The notes under the pieces are model-generated. The model was not told the origin of the DNA and searched no databases. It saw nothing but the letters and a program-made list of their open reading frames with translations. A program made the translations under genes and the position numbers. Positions 52,351 to 63,484 of a DNA stretch of 64,000 nucleotides are shown one piece after another; position 1 is the first letter of the stretch; the number at the start of each line of letters is the position of its first letter. This DNA comes from Ascarosepion bandense. Taxonomy: Eukaryota > Mollusca > Cephalopoda > Sepiida > Sepiidae. The stretch is taken from contig JBBBDQ010001293.1 in NCBI GenBank assembly GCA_037127315.1, forward strand, positions 2,974,501 to 3,038,500, in the 5' to 3' direction.

Positions 52351-53594
52351 GTCCCCCTACTGATAAGAAGACGCATGGGGATCAATTAAATAAATAACCG
52401 AAATTGGAATCCATGTAAATGAAATTCAAACCGAATACATGTCTTTTAATAAAATAGAAAATAAGCAAAACATATTGAAACATGACAATCTAAATCATGC
52501 GGATGAAATTGTTGCATCTGTCATGGTAGCTGAATTCCTCACAAAGAGCCAAAAGTCTTAGACTCGCAATAGAGTCGACAGAACTCGCAAAAGTAAATAT
52601 CATCTAGAAGGTTAAAAATGAAATAAAATATGTGAATGTGCGATTCTTTCATCATCATCCTTTAACCAATCTATGGTTGGTCAGAAATCCACTGACAATT
52701 CCACTTCATTGCTGTACTCAGATCTCTTTTAACCAGCTCTGACTTTGGGGAAATTGTGTGTGGTGTCCTTGATACAACACTTCCAGAGGGATGCCAAAAA
52801 AGTAAGGATGAGATCATCTCATTCTACTCTCGACAAACAGTGGCCGACAAATTGCAACCGTTTCCGCTTAAGCTTAAAAGATTATCTTGTGATATCCCTA
52901 TAGATTTAGATTAATATTGAGTGGGATCTCCAGCTGATGTTTAGAAACTTTCTCAGCATATAAGTATTTGGTATAAGTTCCATTAAATCGTTTCTCCAAA
53001 TGAGCAGACAAAGTGCAAGTTCCTGAGCCACAGAGATCAAACGGCTCAATCAATACTTAAAAAGGTCTTATTTTAAGGAACGCTGAAGGTGACTAGTAGA
53101 AGCAGCTCCCTTATGAATTTTTAAATGGTCTATCCGTGAGAAATTAATAAAACCATTACGGAAAAATGGATTATACATAATCTAGACGATTGATAAGAGT
53201 GCGATATGTCAGTTAGAAACAACATATGTCCATTGATAAATTTTATGGGAACCTACCAACGAACATGAGTCCAGTTCAGTGACAATTACTGGGGAAGTAA
53301 AGAAAGAGTTACGCCTCAACATATTTTAAGGGACAAAAACGAAAGAATAAGGTTAATGAGCTGCCCGGGAATAATCTTTATCGATGAACTTATAGAGAAT
53401 ATATTAAAAAGTAATGAATTTTCAGCTACAAAGCACATAAATGCTTTGAAAGACATGTTCAGAATTGCTGATTGAGGACGAGAAAATCGATAGAATATTT
53501 AGGTAAGACCAAGTTTGCTTCGATTAAGCACGAGGGATGAGAGCTAGTGCCTAATAAGGAAGCCTATTTAAAATGCTTTCTGACCTGGATCCTT
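52351..53594. other. No gene seen
   Basis: About 1.2 kb of moderately AT-rich DNA without a long frame or recognised repeat. Confidence 0.45.
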
Positions 53595-55495
53595 GGAGGA
53601 AGTGAGTTGTAGTGTATCGGCTCGGAAAGAGAATTTGGAAAGCCGAGTTTGAATTACATCTGAATTTGTTCCATTCTTCTTCTTCTTCTTCTTCTTCTTC
53701 TATGTGCCTTGTCCCTTCAGGACGTAGGCGATCATGGATCTCCACGTCTCCCTATCCCTTTTGGCTCTTAGTATGTTTGCTCCTGTTGCTCCTGGCAACC
53801 CCCGTTCCGTCATCCACCTGATCAGGCCCTGCAAATATGTTATCCGCTGCCTTCCTCTGTCTCTCCTTCCTTCTATCTGACCAGTCAGTATCAGGTTCTC
53901 CAGGCTTTCCTTCCTCATTGCATGTCCCAGGAACTTCAGTTGTCTCTTCCTGATGCTCAGCATCAATTTCCTTTTTGTTGCCATTCTTTCTAACACTTCG
54001 TCGTTGCTTGTATGCTCAGTCCACGATATCCGTAGCATCCTTCTGTAGAACCACATTTCGGCCGCTTCCAGTTTTGTCCTCATTTTCGATGATATTGTCC
54101 AGCATTCACAGCCGTACTGAAGAACTGACATCACGTAGCAGTCTAGCACTCTTTTCTTCGTTTCTATTGAGATCTTCCTGTGTGTTAGTATTTTGCTCAT
54201 CTTCTGGAACGCGTCCTTTGCCATGCCAATTCGCCTTCGGATCTCCGTGTCGCACTTTCCATCTCCTGTTAGAACACTTCCTAGGTACTTAAATTCTTGG
54301 ACTTGTTTGATTCTGTTATCCCCCACCTGTATTTGGCATTTTGGGTTGTATCTTTTGCTGATGACCATGCACTCAGTTTTCTTAAAGTTTATTTGTAGTC
54401 CCATCTTGTCACTCTCCACTGCTGCTTTCTGTATGAGATCTTGCAGTTTCCTTTCCGTGTCCGCAATCAGTACTGTATCGTCCGCGTATCTTATGTTGTT
54501 CAGGTTGTGGCCTCCAATAATAAATCCTGGTGTGTCATCTAGGGTCCTCAAAATATTCTCGCTGTATAGGTTGAACAAATCCGGTGAAAAGACACAGCCT
54601 TGTCTTACGCCTTTTTCTATCTTTGTGTATCTACTGAGGTCGTTACCTGTCCGTATGCAGGCCGTTTGCTGCCAGTAGAGATTCTTGATTATTCTTATAT
54701 CTTTGCCGAAAATGTCGAGGTTACCTAGCATTTCCATCAATTCTTTGTGTCGTATTTTGTCGAATGCTTTCGCGTAATCAATGAAGTATAGGTACAAGTC
54801 TTTCTTCATTTGTAATGCCCTTTCAGAGAGCATCCTAATCATGAATATGGCGTTCCTTGTTCCAGTGTCTTTGACGAACCCGCGCTGTTCCTGTCCTATC
54901 TCTGGCCTGATTCTGCTTCTCGCTCTATTCATCAGGATTCTGACAATCAGTTTTGTAATGTGACTCATTAAGCTGATAGTTCTGTGTAGTTCACACTCGT
55001 TTGCACCTGGTTTCTTCGGCAGTGCTATAAATATCGACTTGCATAGGTCGTCTGGTATTATTCCGCTGCTATAAATTTCGTTTATTATGTCGGTAATCTT
55101 TTCTATGCCATACTCTTCTAAGGCTGTCAGCAGCTCTATCACTATGCCATCTGGGCCAGGTGCTTTATTTCTGTTCATTTTGGCCATTGCCGCTTCCACT
55201 TCGGATTTTAGTATTTCCGGTCCATCCATCTCCTTGTGTATTCTCGGTTGTTCTCTCTTGTCGCCAAAGAGATCCTTTATGTATTCTTCCCATCGCTGGA
55301 GTATCACATCCGCAAAATACCTTTGAAAAAAAGCATGAATCCATCTCTGATTGGCGTCTACAGCCTTGGTTGTCAACTGGTCTACCGTTGAAAGTAATGA
55401 CAACTTAGAGAAAATTTTCTGCCGAGTCAGTCATGTCTTGAAAAAGATATGAACCCCTAAGCGATCATGTTTGGCAGTTAATTGACTGATATTAA
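53595..55495 (+). mobile_element. SINE body copy split by the LINE-B insertion
   Basis: The left piece 53595-53670 (GTTGTAGTGTATCGGCTCGG, GGAAAGCCGAGTTTGAATTA) and the right piece 55364-55495 (CAGCCTTGGTTGTCAACTGG, GTCAGTCATGTCTTGAAAAA, GTTAATTGACTGA) belong to one SINE. About 110 bp of the SINE middle is absent, so integration was accompanied by a target-site deletion. Confidence 0.82.
53700..55403 (-). CDS. LINE-B (RTE-like) reverse transcriptase, uninterrupted but 5'-truncated
   Basis: A 567-codon frame without stops. By residue: NKAPGPDG at 79-86 (RT finger region), [11 protein letters not shown] at about 128-138, [11 protein letters not shown] at 207-217 (motif A, catalytic Asp), GVRQGC at 265-270 (motif B), YADD at 306-309 (motif C), then [12 protein letters not shown] and the C-terminal ILQYGCEC-type to [17 protein letters not shown] segment. 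RT copies element RNA at the target site. The first about 28 residues are read from SINE sequence; the element proper begins near 55362, so the N-terminal endonuclease is lost. The 3' end is a (GAA)n tail (53674-53701), as usual in RTE elements. Intact frame implies recent insertion. I cannot exclude that another clade is closer than RTE. Confidence 0.92.
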   Translation of the reverse strand: MSLLSTVDQLTTKAVDANQRWIHAFFQRYFADVILQRWEEYIKDLFGDKREQPRIHKEMDGPEILKSEVEAAMAKMNRNKAPGPDGIVIELLTALEEYGIEKITDIINEIYSSGIIPDDLCKSIFIALPKKPGANECELHRTISLMSHITKLIVRILMNRARSRIRPEIGQEQRGFVKDTGTRNAIFMIRMLSERALQMKKDLYLYFIDYAKAFDKIRHKELMEMLGNLDIFGKDIRIIKNLYWQQTACIRTGNDLSRYTKIEKGVRQGCVFSPDLFNLYSENILRTLDDTPGFIIGGHNLNNIRYADDTVLIADTERKLQDLIQKAAVESDKMGLQINFKKTECMVISKRYNPKCQIQVGDNRIKQVQEFKYLGSVLTGDGKCDTEIRRRIGMAKDAFQKMSKILTHRKISIETKKRVLDCYVMSVLQYGCECWTISSKMRTKLEAAEMWFYRRMLRISWTEHTSNDEVLERMATKRKLMLSIRKRQLKFLGHAMRKESLENLILTGQIEGRRDRGRQRITYLQGLIRWMTERGLPGATGANILRAKRDRETWRSMIAYVLKGQGT

Positions 55496-55689
55496 ATAGA
55501 GCAAAACCGTAAAAGCTCAGATTAGGAAATATATTTTCTGATAATCTAAAATCTATTATAGTATTAAAAAGTTCTTGTCCGATTTTCATAGTAAATATAA
55601 AATACCTGCAACTCATTTCTAGCGTGTTCTAGACTGAAACTTTTCATAATTCAGTTGCGAGTTAGACTTTGTTGTCGGTTTTTGTCCTC
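55496..55689. other. No gene seen
   Basis: Short AT-rich spacer between the split SINE and the mariner piece. Confidence 0.4.
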
Positions 55690-55930
55690 AAATAAATGCC
55701 TTAAAGATAGAGGATGAAAATTTTCATATAATGCTTTATTCGGAAAGGCGTAAATTTGATCAGGATAATTTTAGCTTAAATGACTAACCACGTCCCAAAG
55801 AAGACACTGTGCTTGCTATTGTGGAAAATAAACCGAAGATTTCGACGGTAGATATTACTAAGTGTTTGATAATTAATGTCTCAACTGCCTTTCTCAATTT
55901 TGAAGAGGCTTCGGTACCAGAAATACGACC
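55690..55930 (+). pseudogene. Mariner transposase N-terminal fragment
   Basis: Reads RRKFDQDNFSLND, a stop, RPKEDTVLAIVENKPKISTV and DITKCLIINVSTAF, corresponding to the linker 'F..GDF.L.D.PR' and second helix-turn-helix of mariner transposases. The conserved start and the catalytic domain are missing. Confidence 0.65.
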
Positions 55931-56033
55931 AATTTTTCCATATCAAAAAGTTATCAATAAAATTAACTAATAACTTTCAGTAAATTCTTTCTCCGACAAA
56001 CCCTGTAAATTTTGCTTTTTTTTCTCTGCTTTC

Positions 56034-56095
56034 ATTTAATCCCTTGCGCACCAGTGGCAGTAGTGTCTTGCTTGGGATGAAACGATTATAAAAGT
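56034..56095 (+). mobile_element. Isolated LINE-A 3' tail (variant subfamily)
   Basis: TTTAATCCCTTGCGCACCAG, TGGCAGTAGTGTCTTGCTTG and GGATGAAACGATTATAAAAG. The GCACCAGTGGCAGTA form matches the 58265 copy rather than the 45113 copy, marking a second subfamily. Confidence 0.7.
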
Positions 56096-56844
56096 AATAT
56101 AAGAAAATAGATAAAAACAGATATGACAAACGTATATTCACCTTTGGTTAGGCGTATATTCGGGCGTGCTACTCCTTCTGAATCTTGAACCAACGACAGC
56201 TGCATTGTCTAGCTAGCTCTCACGGTTTTCTCATCGGGATAGCGAAAATTGTCAGATTGATCAGCTGAAGATTCTGGCGAACGAACTTCTTCCAGAAACT
56301 GCGTGGTCAGCCGCGAGGCTGTCTCCAGCCTGCAGATGGAGAGCCGAAGTTGTAGATGACTCTGATGGGCTGGTCATTGGATCCTAGAAGGTCGTGACCG
56401 AGTAAGCAAACACTGTTCTAAGCGATAGTATTGAGTATGCTCGGGGTCTGGTCCTCCGGCCAACATCTCATTGAAACCCTTGATGGCCATGAGGGCACGG
56501 AAGTCGATACTTCATTTTAGACGGGGTAGAATGAAAATATTGGTTTTATGACGAATGATTATCCTGTTTCAGATATATGCCGGGGTGCATTTTACAATTC
56601 ATCCTTGTTATCAGCAACTAATATACGGTTGATGTTAAATAAAAAAGACTAAAAAATTGGGTTAGAAATTAATACTCATCTAACGTGTTGGAGAATAAAC
56701 AAAGTTTGGCGATATTTCAATCTATTTTGGGTGAATTCTGTGTCCGTGGTAATGATGAAAAGCCAACGAAATCGTACTTGAATCGGTTATTGGCCTGAAG
56801 TAAGTTTCTTTTTCCGGTCGAAATATTTAACTAATTTTTTATGT
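56096..56844. other. No recognised gene; GC-richer patch at 56160-56520
   Basis: The patch has balanced composition (CCAGCCTGCAGATGGAGAGC, GGTCTGGTCCTCCGGCCAAC). Minus-strand frames such as LQAGDSLAADHAVSGRS are open over short spans, but I recognise no family. Confidence 0.4.
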
Positions 56845-57250
56845 AGCTTTCCTGTGCCTCTTCTACAAGTACTTTCATGGCTTCTGCTCCGATGAGCTTA
56901 GATCACTGGTGCCGCCTAAGCACGAATTTACACGAGATACTAGATTAGCAACTAGGTCCCACCCTTTTACAGTTAAACAAATAAGATGTAACCGTAAATT
57001 CTACTCCAACAGCTTCTTTCCTCGCGCTTCCCGCCTGTGGAACTCCCTTCCACAAGTCTGCTTTCCCGACAGTTACAATCTCTAGGTGTTTAAATGTAGG
57101 GTCAATAGACACCTCCTATCACACTAACTCCCAACTATTCTCACAACACTCTCATCTACCCAACCCTCATTCTCGGTATCCTCACCCGCCTATCACCCAC
57201 CCTCTGTTATTTCCTATATTTAATCATTCTTTCTCCACTCTACGCTTATA
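56845..57250 (+). pseudogene. LINE-A C-terminal fragment, variant subfamily
   Basis: FLCLFYKYFHGFCSDELRSL-like text at 56850-56910, VPPKHEFTRDTRLATRSHPF, CNRKFYSNSFFPRASRLWNS, LPQVCFPDSYNL then a stop. The 3' UTR is C/T-rich and the copy ends TCTACGCTTATATAAAAAAA without the usual GCCTTGC tail. Confidence 0.82.
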
Positions 57251-58264
57251 TAAAAAAAAAAAATTTTGTCATTCATTTTCTCATTCTACTTAGTAAATAT
57301 TAATAATTTTGTTAATTTGAACAGTTGAATTATAATCATTTTCTTTCTAGCCTGTTTTTAATACAAAACTTGTAACTATTAAATTAACAAAAATTATTCA
57401 GTTTGCCTTGAGCGGTATAAAAAAATCTTTTTGCTTTTGAATTTAGAATTTTTTCAAGAAACTGGTTTTCTATGCTCTTTATTCGAACAACGTGTACTTC
57501 TAAATGATTTTATCGCCAAAAAATTATTTTTTTTTACAAAGTGTTTTCTTTGGTTGTTTCTATTATTTTTTATTCTATATTTTTCATTATTTTTTTATTT
57601 AAAAAAAAATTATTCCATGTCGAGTTAATGTTTTACGCTTTCCTATTCTGAAAAATGCTAATTATGCCAAAACCAAATCTGAATGAAGCTGCTTGTCATC
57701 ACAGTGTGGCGTAAAATATTCCACTTTGCGAGATGCAAATCTTCAAAGCGATTTTTGCTTTAATTTTCTTAATGTCGACAATTATTTTTGGTTAAATATT
57801 AGTTTTATATATTTCGCTTGCCTTTCAGTATGTTCTCTATTATGAGGCTGGATTTGCAAATCCATAGAGAGCCTATTGGGGCTTAAGTCAGACCTTAAGC
57901 AGAACACGGACATACATTCCATCGCTAAAGATGTAGGAAAAAAAAGGTCGTTTCCTTCTACCACTCCAGTAGATATTTAACTCCTGCTGCTATCCTCTAT
58001 AAGTACCAGATTAGACCGAAAATAGTGCTCTGTTTTCGTATAAGGACAGGAGACGCCCAGTCCTTAATTTTGAGTCCCGATATAGTTCAAATGCGCCTCC
58101 GTGCTTTTTGTTGATGACAAATTATTTTCCGCCCTACAGCCTCTTCTTCACAGAATAATCACTGCGTGTCTCTTACAACTTAATCATTATTTCAATGAAG
58201 AGCGCCCAAACAAAATACATTCCTTTGTTCTACCAGTTCTAACATTCCCAAATAAAATCCGCCA
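57251..58264. other. No gene seen; AT-rich
   Basis: No recognised element. Frames at 57431 and 57782 have no motifs. Confidence 0.45.
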
Positions 58265-58910
58265 TGATACGCTCATTCCCATAAACCTACCATCCGCTGG
58301 TGTATTGAATATTGCTGCCACATCTGGTCGGGTGCCTCTGCTATTCATCTAGGAGTTCTTGACAAAATCCAATCTATAATGTGATCGATCCCGATTTGGC
58401 AGCTCATCTGCAGTCACTCTCTCACCGGCCTGATATGTCTTATGTGTCTCTTCTATAAATACTTTCACGGTTTCTGCTCTAATGAACTTAGCTCACTGGT
58501 GCCGCCTGTGTATGAGTTTACTCGAGATACTAGACTAGCAACTTGGTCCCACTCTTTTACAGTAAAACCAATGAAATGTAACCGCAGCTTCTACTCTCCA
58601 GCTTCTTTTCTCGCACTTCCCGCCTGTGGAATTCCCTCCCGTATACTTGCTTCCACGACAGCTAAAATCTACAAGAATTTAAATGTAAGGACAATATTAA
58701 TCTCTTATCTCAGTGACTCGCATCCTTTCTCTTATGCTCTATTATCCATCCACTTCACACCCATCACACCAGTATTCTCATCCTTCCATTAACCTCTTCC
58801 TGACACCCACTATAACCTGTCCCTCTTTCTTATCACTTTCCAACCTATGTAACCCCCTGAGCACCAGTGGCAGTAAAACCGCCTTGCTTGGCGTGAAATG
58901 ATTAGAAAAT
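58265..58910 (+). pseudogene. LINE-A 3' end, variant subfamily
   Basis: Starts at IRWCIEYCCHIWSGASAIHL-like sequence, then LGVLDKIQS, FYKYFHGFCSNELSSLVPPV, EFTRDTRLATWSHSFTVK, and after a frameshift the SRLWNSLPYTCFHDS region. 3' end: TGTAACCCCCTGAGCACCAG, TGGCAGTAAAACCGCCTTGC, TTGGCGTGAAATGATTAG. It is diverged from the young subfamily. Confidence 0.85.
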
Positions 58911-59913
58911 TTAATTCTTCCCACGAACCGCTGTTTTGTCAAATCGACACCCAAATGGCTGTTTTCCTGTTCACTAACCAGATTTATGAGTTTATTTAAA
59001 TGAAAACTCGACTAAAAGTAAGGATTATGTCATTCTCCAACAGGAACAACTCGACCGTCAGGAAGATATACGGGAAATTTCGACGTTGTCTGGAGAATGT
59101 GCTTGAAGACAATGACGATTTTATTGAATAAAGTTACTCTTTCGTATTTCTAGATATTTTTATATAATTTTAATAAGTATATCTGTTAAAATGAGATGTC
59201 AATTTTTTTTTAAATTTTAGGAGACGTAATTTAAACAAAAATTTATTCATCGCACCTTGTACAGTGTTCAATAATACTGTGAGTAATATTGTTTTGGTAT
59301 AAAATAATTTTTTCCGTCGGTAAACGGTGGATTTTTAGATAGAATTGAGTGAATTTCTTTTAAATATTTCGTCTATCTTTATGTAACATTTTTTCCCTCA
59401 TTATGTTTTAGGCATCTTTAATTTTTCTTTATCCTTTTCTATTTTTCTGAGAAGTTTTTCTCTTTATTTTTGCCGTTTTGTGTCATCTGCGTTGTTGATT
59501 TTTTTTCATTTGATTTTATTAAAATTAAATGAATGAAATATTCGCTTTGTTATCGGTATTAAACATCTCCATACAACTTTATAGAAAATTATCGATACTG
59601 CCTTCCAAATTGTTACCGGCATCGATTCCTATCCTCCCAAGTGGCAATTTTAAAGTCTTATTTTCCTTTATTTCTTTGAAAAAATTTTCTTCTTTTTTTT
59701 TTTTAAATATATTTGGTGTTTCATATTCATGTTATCTGATATGTTTTTTATGGTGCGTGAAAAGTGCTGAACAGAAGAAACCCCCTTTGCAATAGCAGAT
59801 AATGCTTTAAATATTCAACGTGAATGAAAATTGACGTTCACTAAATCAGTCCCTCAAGTGAGAAAAAGTAACAAATAAAAATGTAACATTTAATAAAAAT
59901 GTTTAACAGCTTG

Positions 59914-59916
<3 letters not shown>
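58911..59916. other. No gene seen; AT-rich
   Basis: About 1 kb. The 88-codon frame at 59529-59795 is AT-driven and has no motif. Confidence 0.45.

Positions 59917-59958
<42 letters not shown>
59917..59958. repeat. (TA)n microsatellite
   Basis: About 42 bp of TA dinucleotides. Confidence 0.97.
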
Positions 59959-59961
<3 letters not shown>

Positions 59962-60099
59962 CAAAGGCTGAAAATTCTTGTAACAGTAAAGTATGAATAA
60001 TTATTCTCATATTGTTTAAGTTCAGGTAAGAGAGCCCACATAAAACAGCTACCGTTTATTGTTTGGCTTCTACAAAACAGAACCAGAAAATAGAGATCA

Positions 60100-60566
60100 A
60101 ATCTATATATATATAAAAGCAATCTTTGTGTGACTGTTCCCTATGCAGGCCTACATTTTTTAAGCTGCACCATTCAAACTTTCTAGGGGCACATATCTAC
60201 AGAGAAGCCAGGTCGACACATACTTTTTGAGTTTAAGTTTAGTAATTTTTACCTTTCGAACTTTTTGGCCAATGGAGCCGATTGTTTACTTTTGCTCAGT
60301 AAAACATCTAAGATTTAAAATGGTTGCTGAATTACGTCACAGAAATCAAATCACACGTGTCAAACGTGACTAAAATATTTTTTATTAAAAAAAAATTAGC
60401 CTTCATATTTAATTTTCATTTCGACGTTTTAAAAATTCATTTGGTTAACAAAAAATGTGAATATTTTTCTTCGTAATTTTGAATCAAAGAGATATTAAAA
60501 AATGTAGGCGTGTATGGGGAACAGTCAAACACAGACTCACAGATTAACCTTTATATATATAGATTA
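60100..60566. mobile_element. MITE-like element with about 60-bp terminal inverted repeats
   Basis: The left end 60100-60162 (AATCTATATATATATAAAAG, TGACTGTTCCCTATGCAGGC, CTACATTTTTTAA) is the inverse of the right end 60495-60566 (TTAAAAAATGTAGGCGTGTA, TGGGGAACAGTCA, TATATATATAGATT) with several mismatches. The 330-bp core includes TTTTGGCCAATGGAGCCG and has no coding capacity. The outer AT-rich ends resemble those of the repeat at 11900-12352. Confidence 0.75.
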
Positions 60567-60630
60567 TATTTTAAGTGTCTGCAGCGTATTTAAACGTATT
60601 TGTTTCATCCACTGAAGAAATTAAGATGAT

Positions 60631-60720
60631 CTGAGTTTCACGGGCAACGTTGCCCGTGAAACTCAGAACATTTTAATGTTTAATTGTATTTTAGCCTATA
60701 CTAAAATACAATTAAACATT
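60631..60720. repeat. Two adjacent palindromes: perfect 36-bp and 20-bp-arm hairpin
   Basis: 60631-60666 is an exact palindrome with no loop (CTGAGTTTCACGGGCAAC and its inverse). Eight bases on, 60675-60694 and 60701-60720 are exact inverse 20-mers around CCTATA. Such cruciform-capable pairs often mark foldback transposon ends. Confidence 0.85.
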
Positions 60721-60763
60721 TTCATTACTATTCAACGGGTCACAACAGTTTTTATTTTTTTAA

Positions 60764-60976
60764 ATTAAAGTCCTTGACAAAATTCAATGGAGAATCTGTA
60801 ATGTGATCGATCCGAACTTGGCAGCTCAGATACAATCACTTTCTCACCGGCGCAATGTGGCTTCCCTGTGTCTCTTCTACAAATACTTTCACGGCTTCTG
60901 ATCTAATGGACTTAGCTCACTGGTGTCCCCTATATATTAATTTACTCAAGCCGCAAGATTAGCAACTAGGGAAGGT
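60764..60976 (+). pseudogene. LINE-A internal fragment, both ends cut
   Basis: VLDKIQWRICNVIDPNLAAQ, IQSLSHRRNVASLCLFYKYF, HGF and the LTQAARLATR zone at 60955-60976, then unrelated sequence. No 3' tail, so it is a broken copy rather than a simple insertion. Confidence 0.8.
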
Positions 60977-61499
60977 TCTGATCCGATTTTCATTTATATA
61001 CATTTAACTGTGTACTAATCGACTTTTGTAAATTATTTTCGGAGTAGACTATTAACCAAGACTAGTTTTCATTTCCTCTTCTCATAAAACAACCTAAGTT
61101 TTAACTGGTAAATCACAAAACGCACAAATTGCATTGAACAAATGATTCTTCGAAGCTAAGCATATCGCTAGAATGTCACTCTATACAATTTTGTAGTTAG
61201 TAGCGGGATGTGTGGATATACATTCTTTTGTTTAGGTATATTGTTTTGCAGTTTTGTTTCTTCTTAATATCTACACGTGTCCGGGCTTTTCACAACTGAT
61301 GCCAACATCTTTATTTATAGCATTCATCCTTCGCTCTCGCAGTTACCTTTTCCCTTAGCCTATCGATGGACAATAAGACCTTAATTGCAGAGGGTCGTTT
61401 ATTTCGAACTACGCAGATTGAGACTGGGGAAACTGCGGTCAAGTATTCGAATTTTGAGTGCCAAGAGTTATCCGGCAATTTGCCAAAAGTAACGAGAAA
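60977..61499. other. No gene seen
   Basis: Mixed AT-rich DNA; nothing recognised. Confidence 0.4.
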
Positions 61500-62148
61500 G
61501 AGAGCTAAAATGAAGTAAATAAAGAGGGTGAGAGAAGTGACTCAGGGTTTAAGAATTAAGAAAGAAAAAAAGAAAGAAAGAAAGAAAGAAAGAATAAAAT
61601 AAAACGAATTTGAAATCGCGATAAAAATGAAGAAACTTTGGAAATTAAATAAAAATAAAACAATGAATGAAAAGATGAAATCGAGGAAGAATGAAAAATT
61701 AGCAATAGCAAACGAAATAAAAGAAAGCGTTAAAAAAGAAAGAAAAATTACAAAATTATTACAGAATAAGCGAGAAAGAAATCGAAAAAGTACAAAAGAA
61801 AAAAAAAGATAAGAAATCGATGAAAATATAAAAGAAAGAAGACTTGGAAATTTGGAGGGAGCAATGGAAGAAAGAATGAAAGAATGAAAAATTGAAAAGA
61901 AACGAGAAAAAGAATAAATTTTACATCGAGAATAGTGACTAATGTGATAGAAATTCAGAAAACTGAAAAGAAAAGAAGTAATTAAAAGTAAATGTGAAAA
62001 TAAATAATAGAAAACAGGAATAGTCAAATGAATAGATAAGAAAGAAAAACAAGAAGAACAGTAAATTGAAATAACATTAAACTGGAAGTGCAGGGGAAAT
62101 TAATGATGCTGATAACGAAATTAAAGAGATAGAAGAAAACCAAAAGGA

Positions 62149-62150
<2 letters not shown>
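61500..62150 (+). repeat. Long polypurine-rich tract
   Basis: About 650 bp in which the plus strand is overwhelmingly A and G (e.g. (AAAG)n at 61561-61592). The minus-strand 161-codon frame (S/F/L-rich) is the translation of this bias and not a gene. Confidence 0.85.

Positions 62151-62151
<1 letters not shown>

Positions 62152-62199
<48 letters not shown>
62152..62199. repeat. (AAT)n microsatellite
   Basis: About 16 AAT triplets directly before the LINE-C segment; a second run is at 62552-62599 in its 3' UTR. Confidence 0.97.
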
Positions 62200-62200
<1 letters not shown>

Positions 62201-62554
62201 TATAAAGACCTGGAAATTGAAAAAATATAAAGACCTGGAAATTGAAATAGAAATTGAAAACAAGAGTTGTGCCAGTGATAGTAGGTGCACTTGGAATGAT
62301 AAAAAATGGAACAAAACAACACATTGAAAGAAACCCTGGAAACCCCAGCCTAAGAGATATACAAAAAATTGTCTTATTAAGTACAGCTCACACACTAAGG
62401 AAAACTTTATCTATGTAATGCTGAGGATGATAGGGAAGATAGAAAAACATGAAATGGAGCCATAACAACACGCCACTACCTGCCTTAGGTCTCCCCGCAG
62501 ACTTGGTTGGTAGTGAGACCAAAGCAGAAATCGAAATATGATGAAAAATGACAC

Positions 62555-62600
<46 letters not shown>

Positions 62601-62700
62601 GGAGATAGAAAAAACGTGAAATGGAGCCATAACTACACGCCACGACCTGCCTTAGGTCTTTCCACAGACTTGGTTGGTACTGCGACCATAGCAGAAATCG
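62200..62700 (+). pseudogene. LINE-C C-terminus with duplicated 3' UTR
   Basis: YKDLEIEIE at 62203, then, one frameshift later, VVPVIVGALGMIKNGTKQHI, ERNPGNPSLRDIQKIVLLST, AHTLRKTLSM and a stop at 62418. An in-phase partial repeat of the YKDLEIE codons (62204 and 62230) is present. The 3' UTR (AAATGGAGCCATAACAACAC, CTGCCTTAGGTCTCCCCGCA, GCAGAAATCGAAATATGATG, AAT run) occurs twice, 62453-62550 and 62617-62715. Confidence 0.8.
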
Positions 62701-63484
62701 AAATATGATGAAAAATGAAATAATAATAATAAGAAGAATAAGAATAAGAAGAATAAGAATAAGAAGAAGAACAAGTAGAGCAACAACAGCTACAACAAGT
62801 AAAAGTAGAAGAAGAGTCAAAGTGTGCAAACCTCTGCCAAGGCAATATCGACATGAGCTTAGCGATTAGCAAGAGATGATTATGAAAATGAGAATAACTG
62901 CAATGAAAACTTGATCGCTCATTTTTTTTTTTTTTCTTATTTTAAATTTTTTTGCTTTTGGATAACAAATATTAAATTCATATTAGAAATAACATTTTCG
63001 TCGAAAAAAAATAGTGCGTTCAGAAAATGTCATGACGTAAAGCAATCTAGGGAATGTAATTTAGTATTGGCACGTGAATCGTATGAAAAAAATATTAGGA
63101 ATAATTCAGAAACTTTATTCCGTACCAGATCGAACCCCAACTCTAATCAATTCGTGCCAGTCATGAAAACCAATCACCCTTCAATGTTTTATCCGAATAC
63201 TTCCAGGGTGTCTTGAGATATCTTGACCACGGACACTCAGACAAACATACAAACAAACAGAAAAAAAGATTGAAGACAATACCTTCGAGTTAAGGTGGGG
63301 TTAATCAAAGAAGCTAATTACCCATACATCGTTACCAGAGAACACACAGAAAACAGAATGGGTTTTCTTACTGACTGAGCAGTCCCTGAAAATTGTAATG
63401 TATTTTTGAAGATCTTCGAAAAATATCAAAATACAAGGATTTTGAAATGAAAATCTCAAAAATGTCGCAAATGAGGAATATCAA
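62701..63484. other. (AAT/AAG)n run to 62770, then no recognised gene
   Basis: The plus-strand 101-codon frame at 62911-63216 shows no motif. TCTTGAGATATCTTGACCAC at about 63212 and the ACAAACATACAAACAAAC run resemble a transposon 3' region but cannot be assigned. Confidence 0.4.

Noticed and set aside
53975..55408. Plus-strand frames opposite the LINE-B RT
   Set aside because: Shadows of the minus-strand 567-codon frame; the RT motifs are all on the minus strand.
56160..56520. Host exon or retroviral-like coding region
   Set aside because: Composition is suggestive but no frame stays open over a useful length and no motif was recognised.
61542..62027. 161-codon S/F/L-rich frame resembling a membrane protein
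   Set aside because: Complement of a polypurine tract; apparent hydrophobicity is a composition effect.
62485..62829. Leucine/isoleucine-rich minus-strand frame
   Set aside because: Translation of AAT and AAG triplet repeats.
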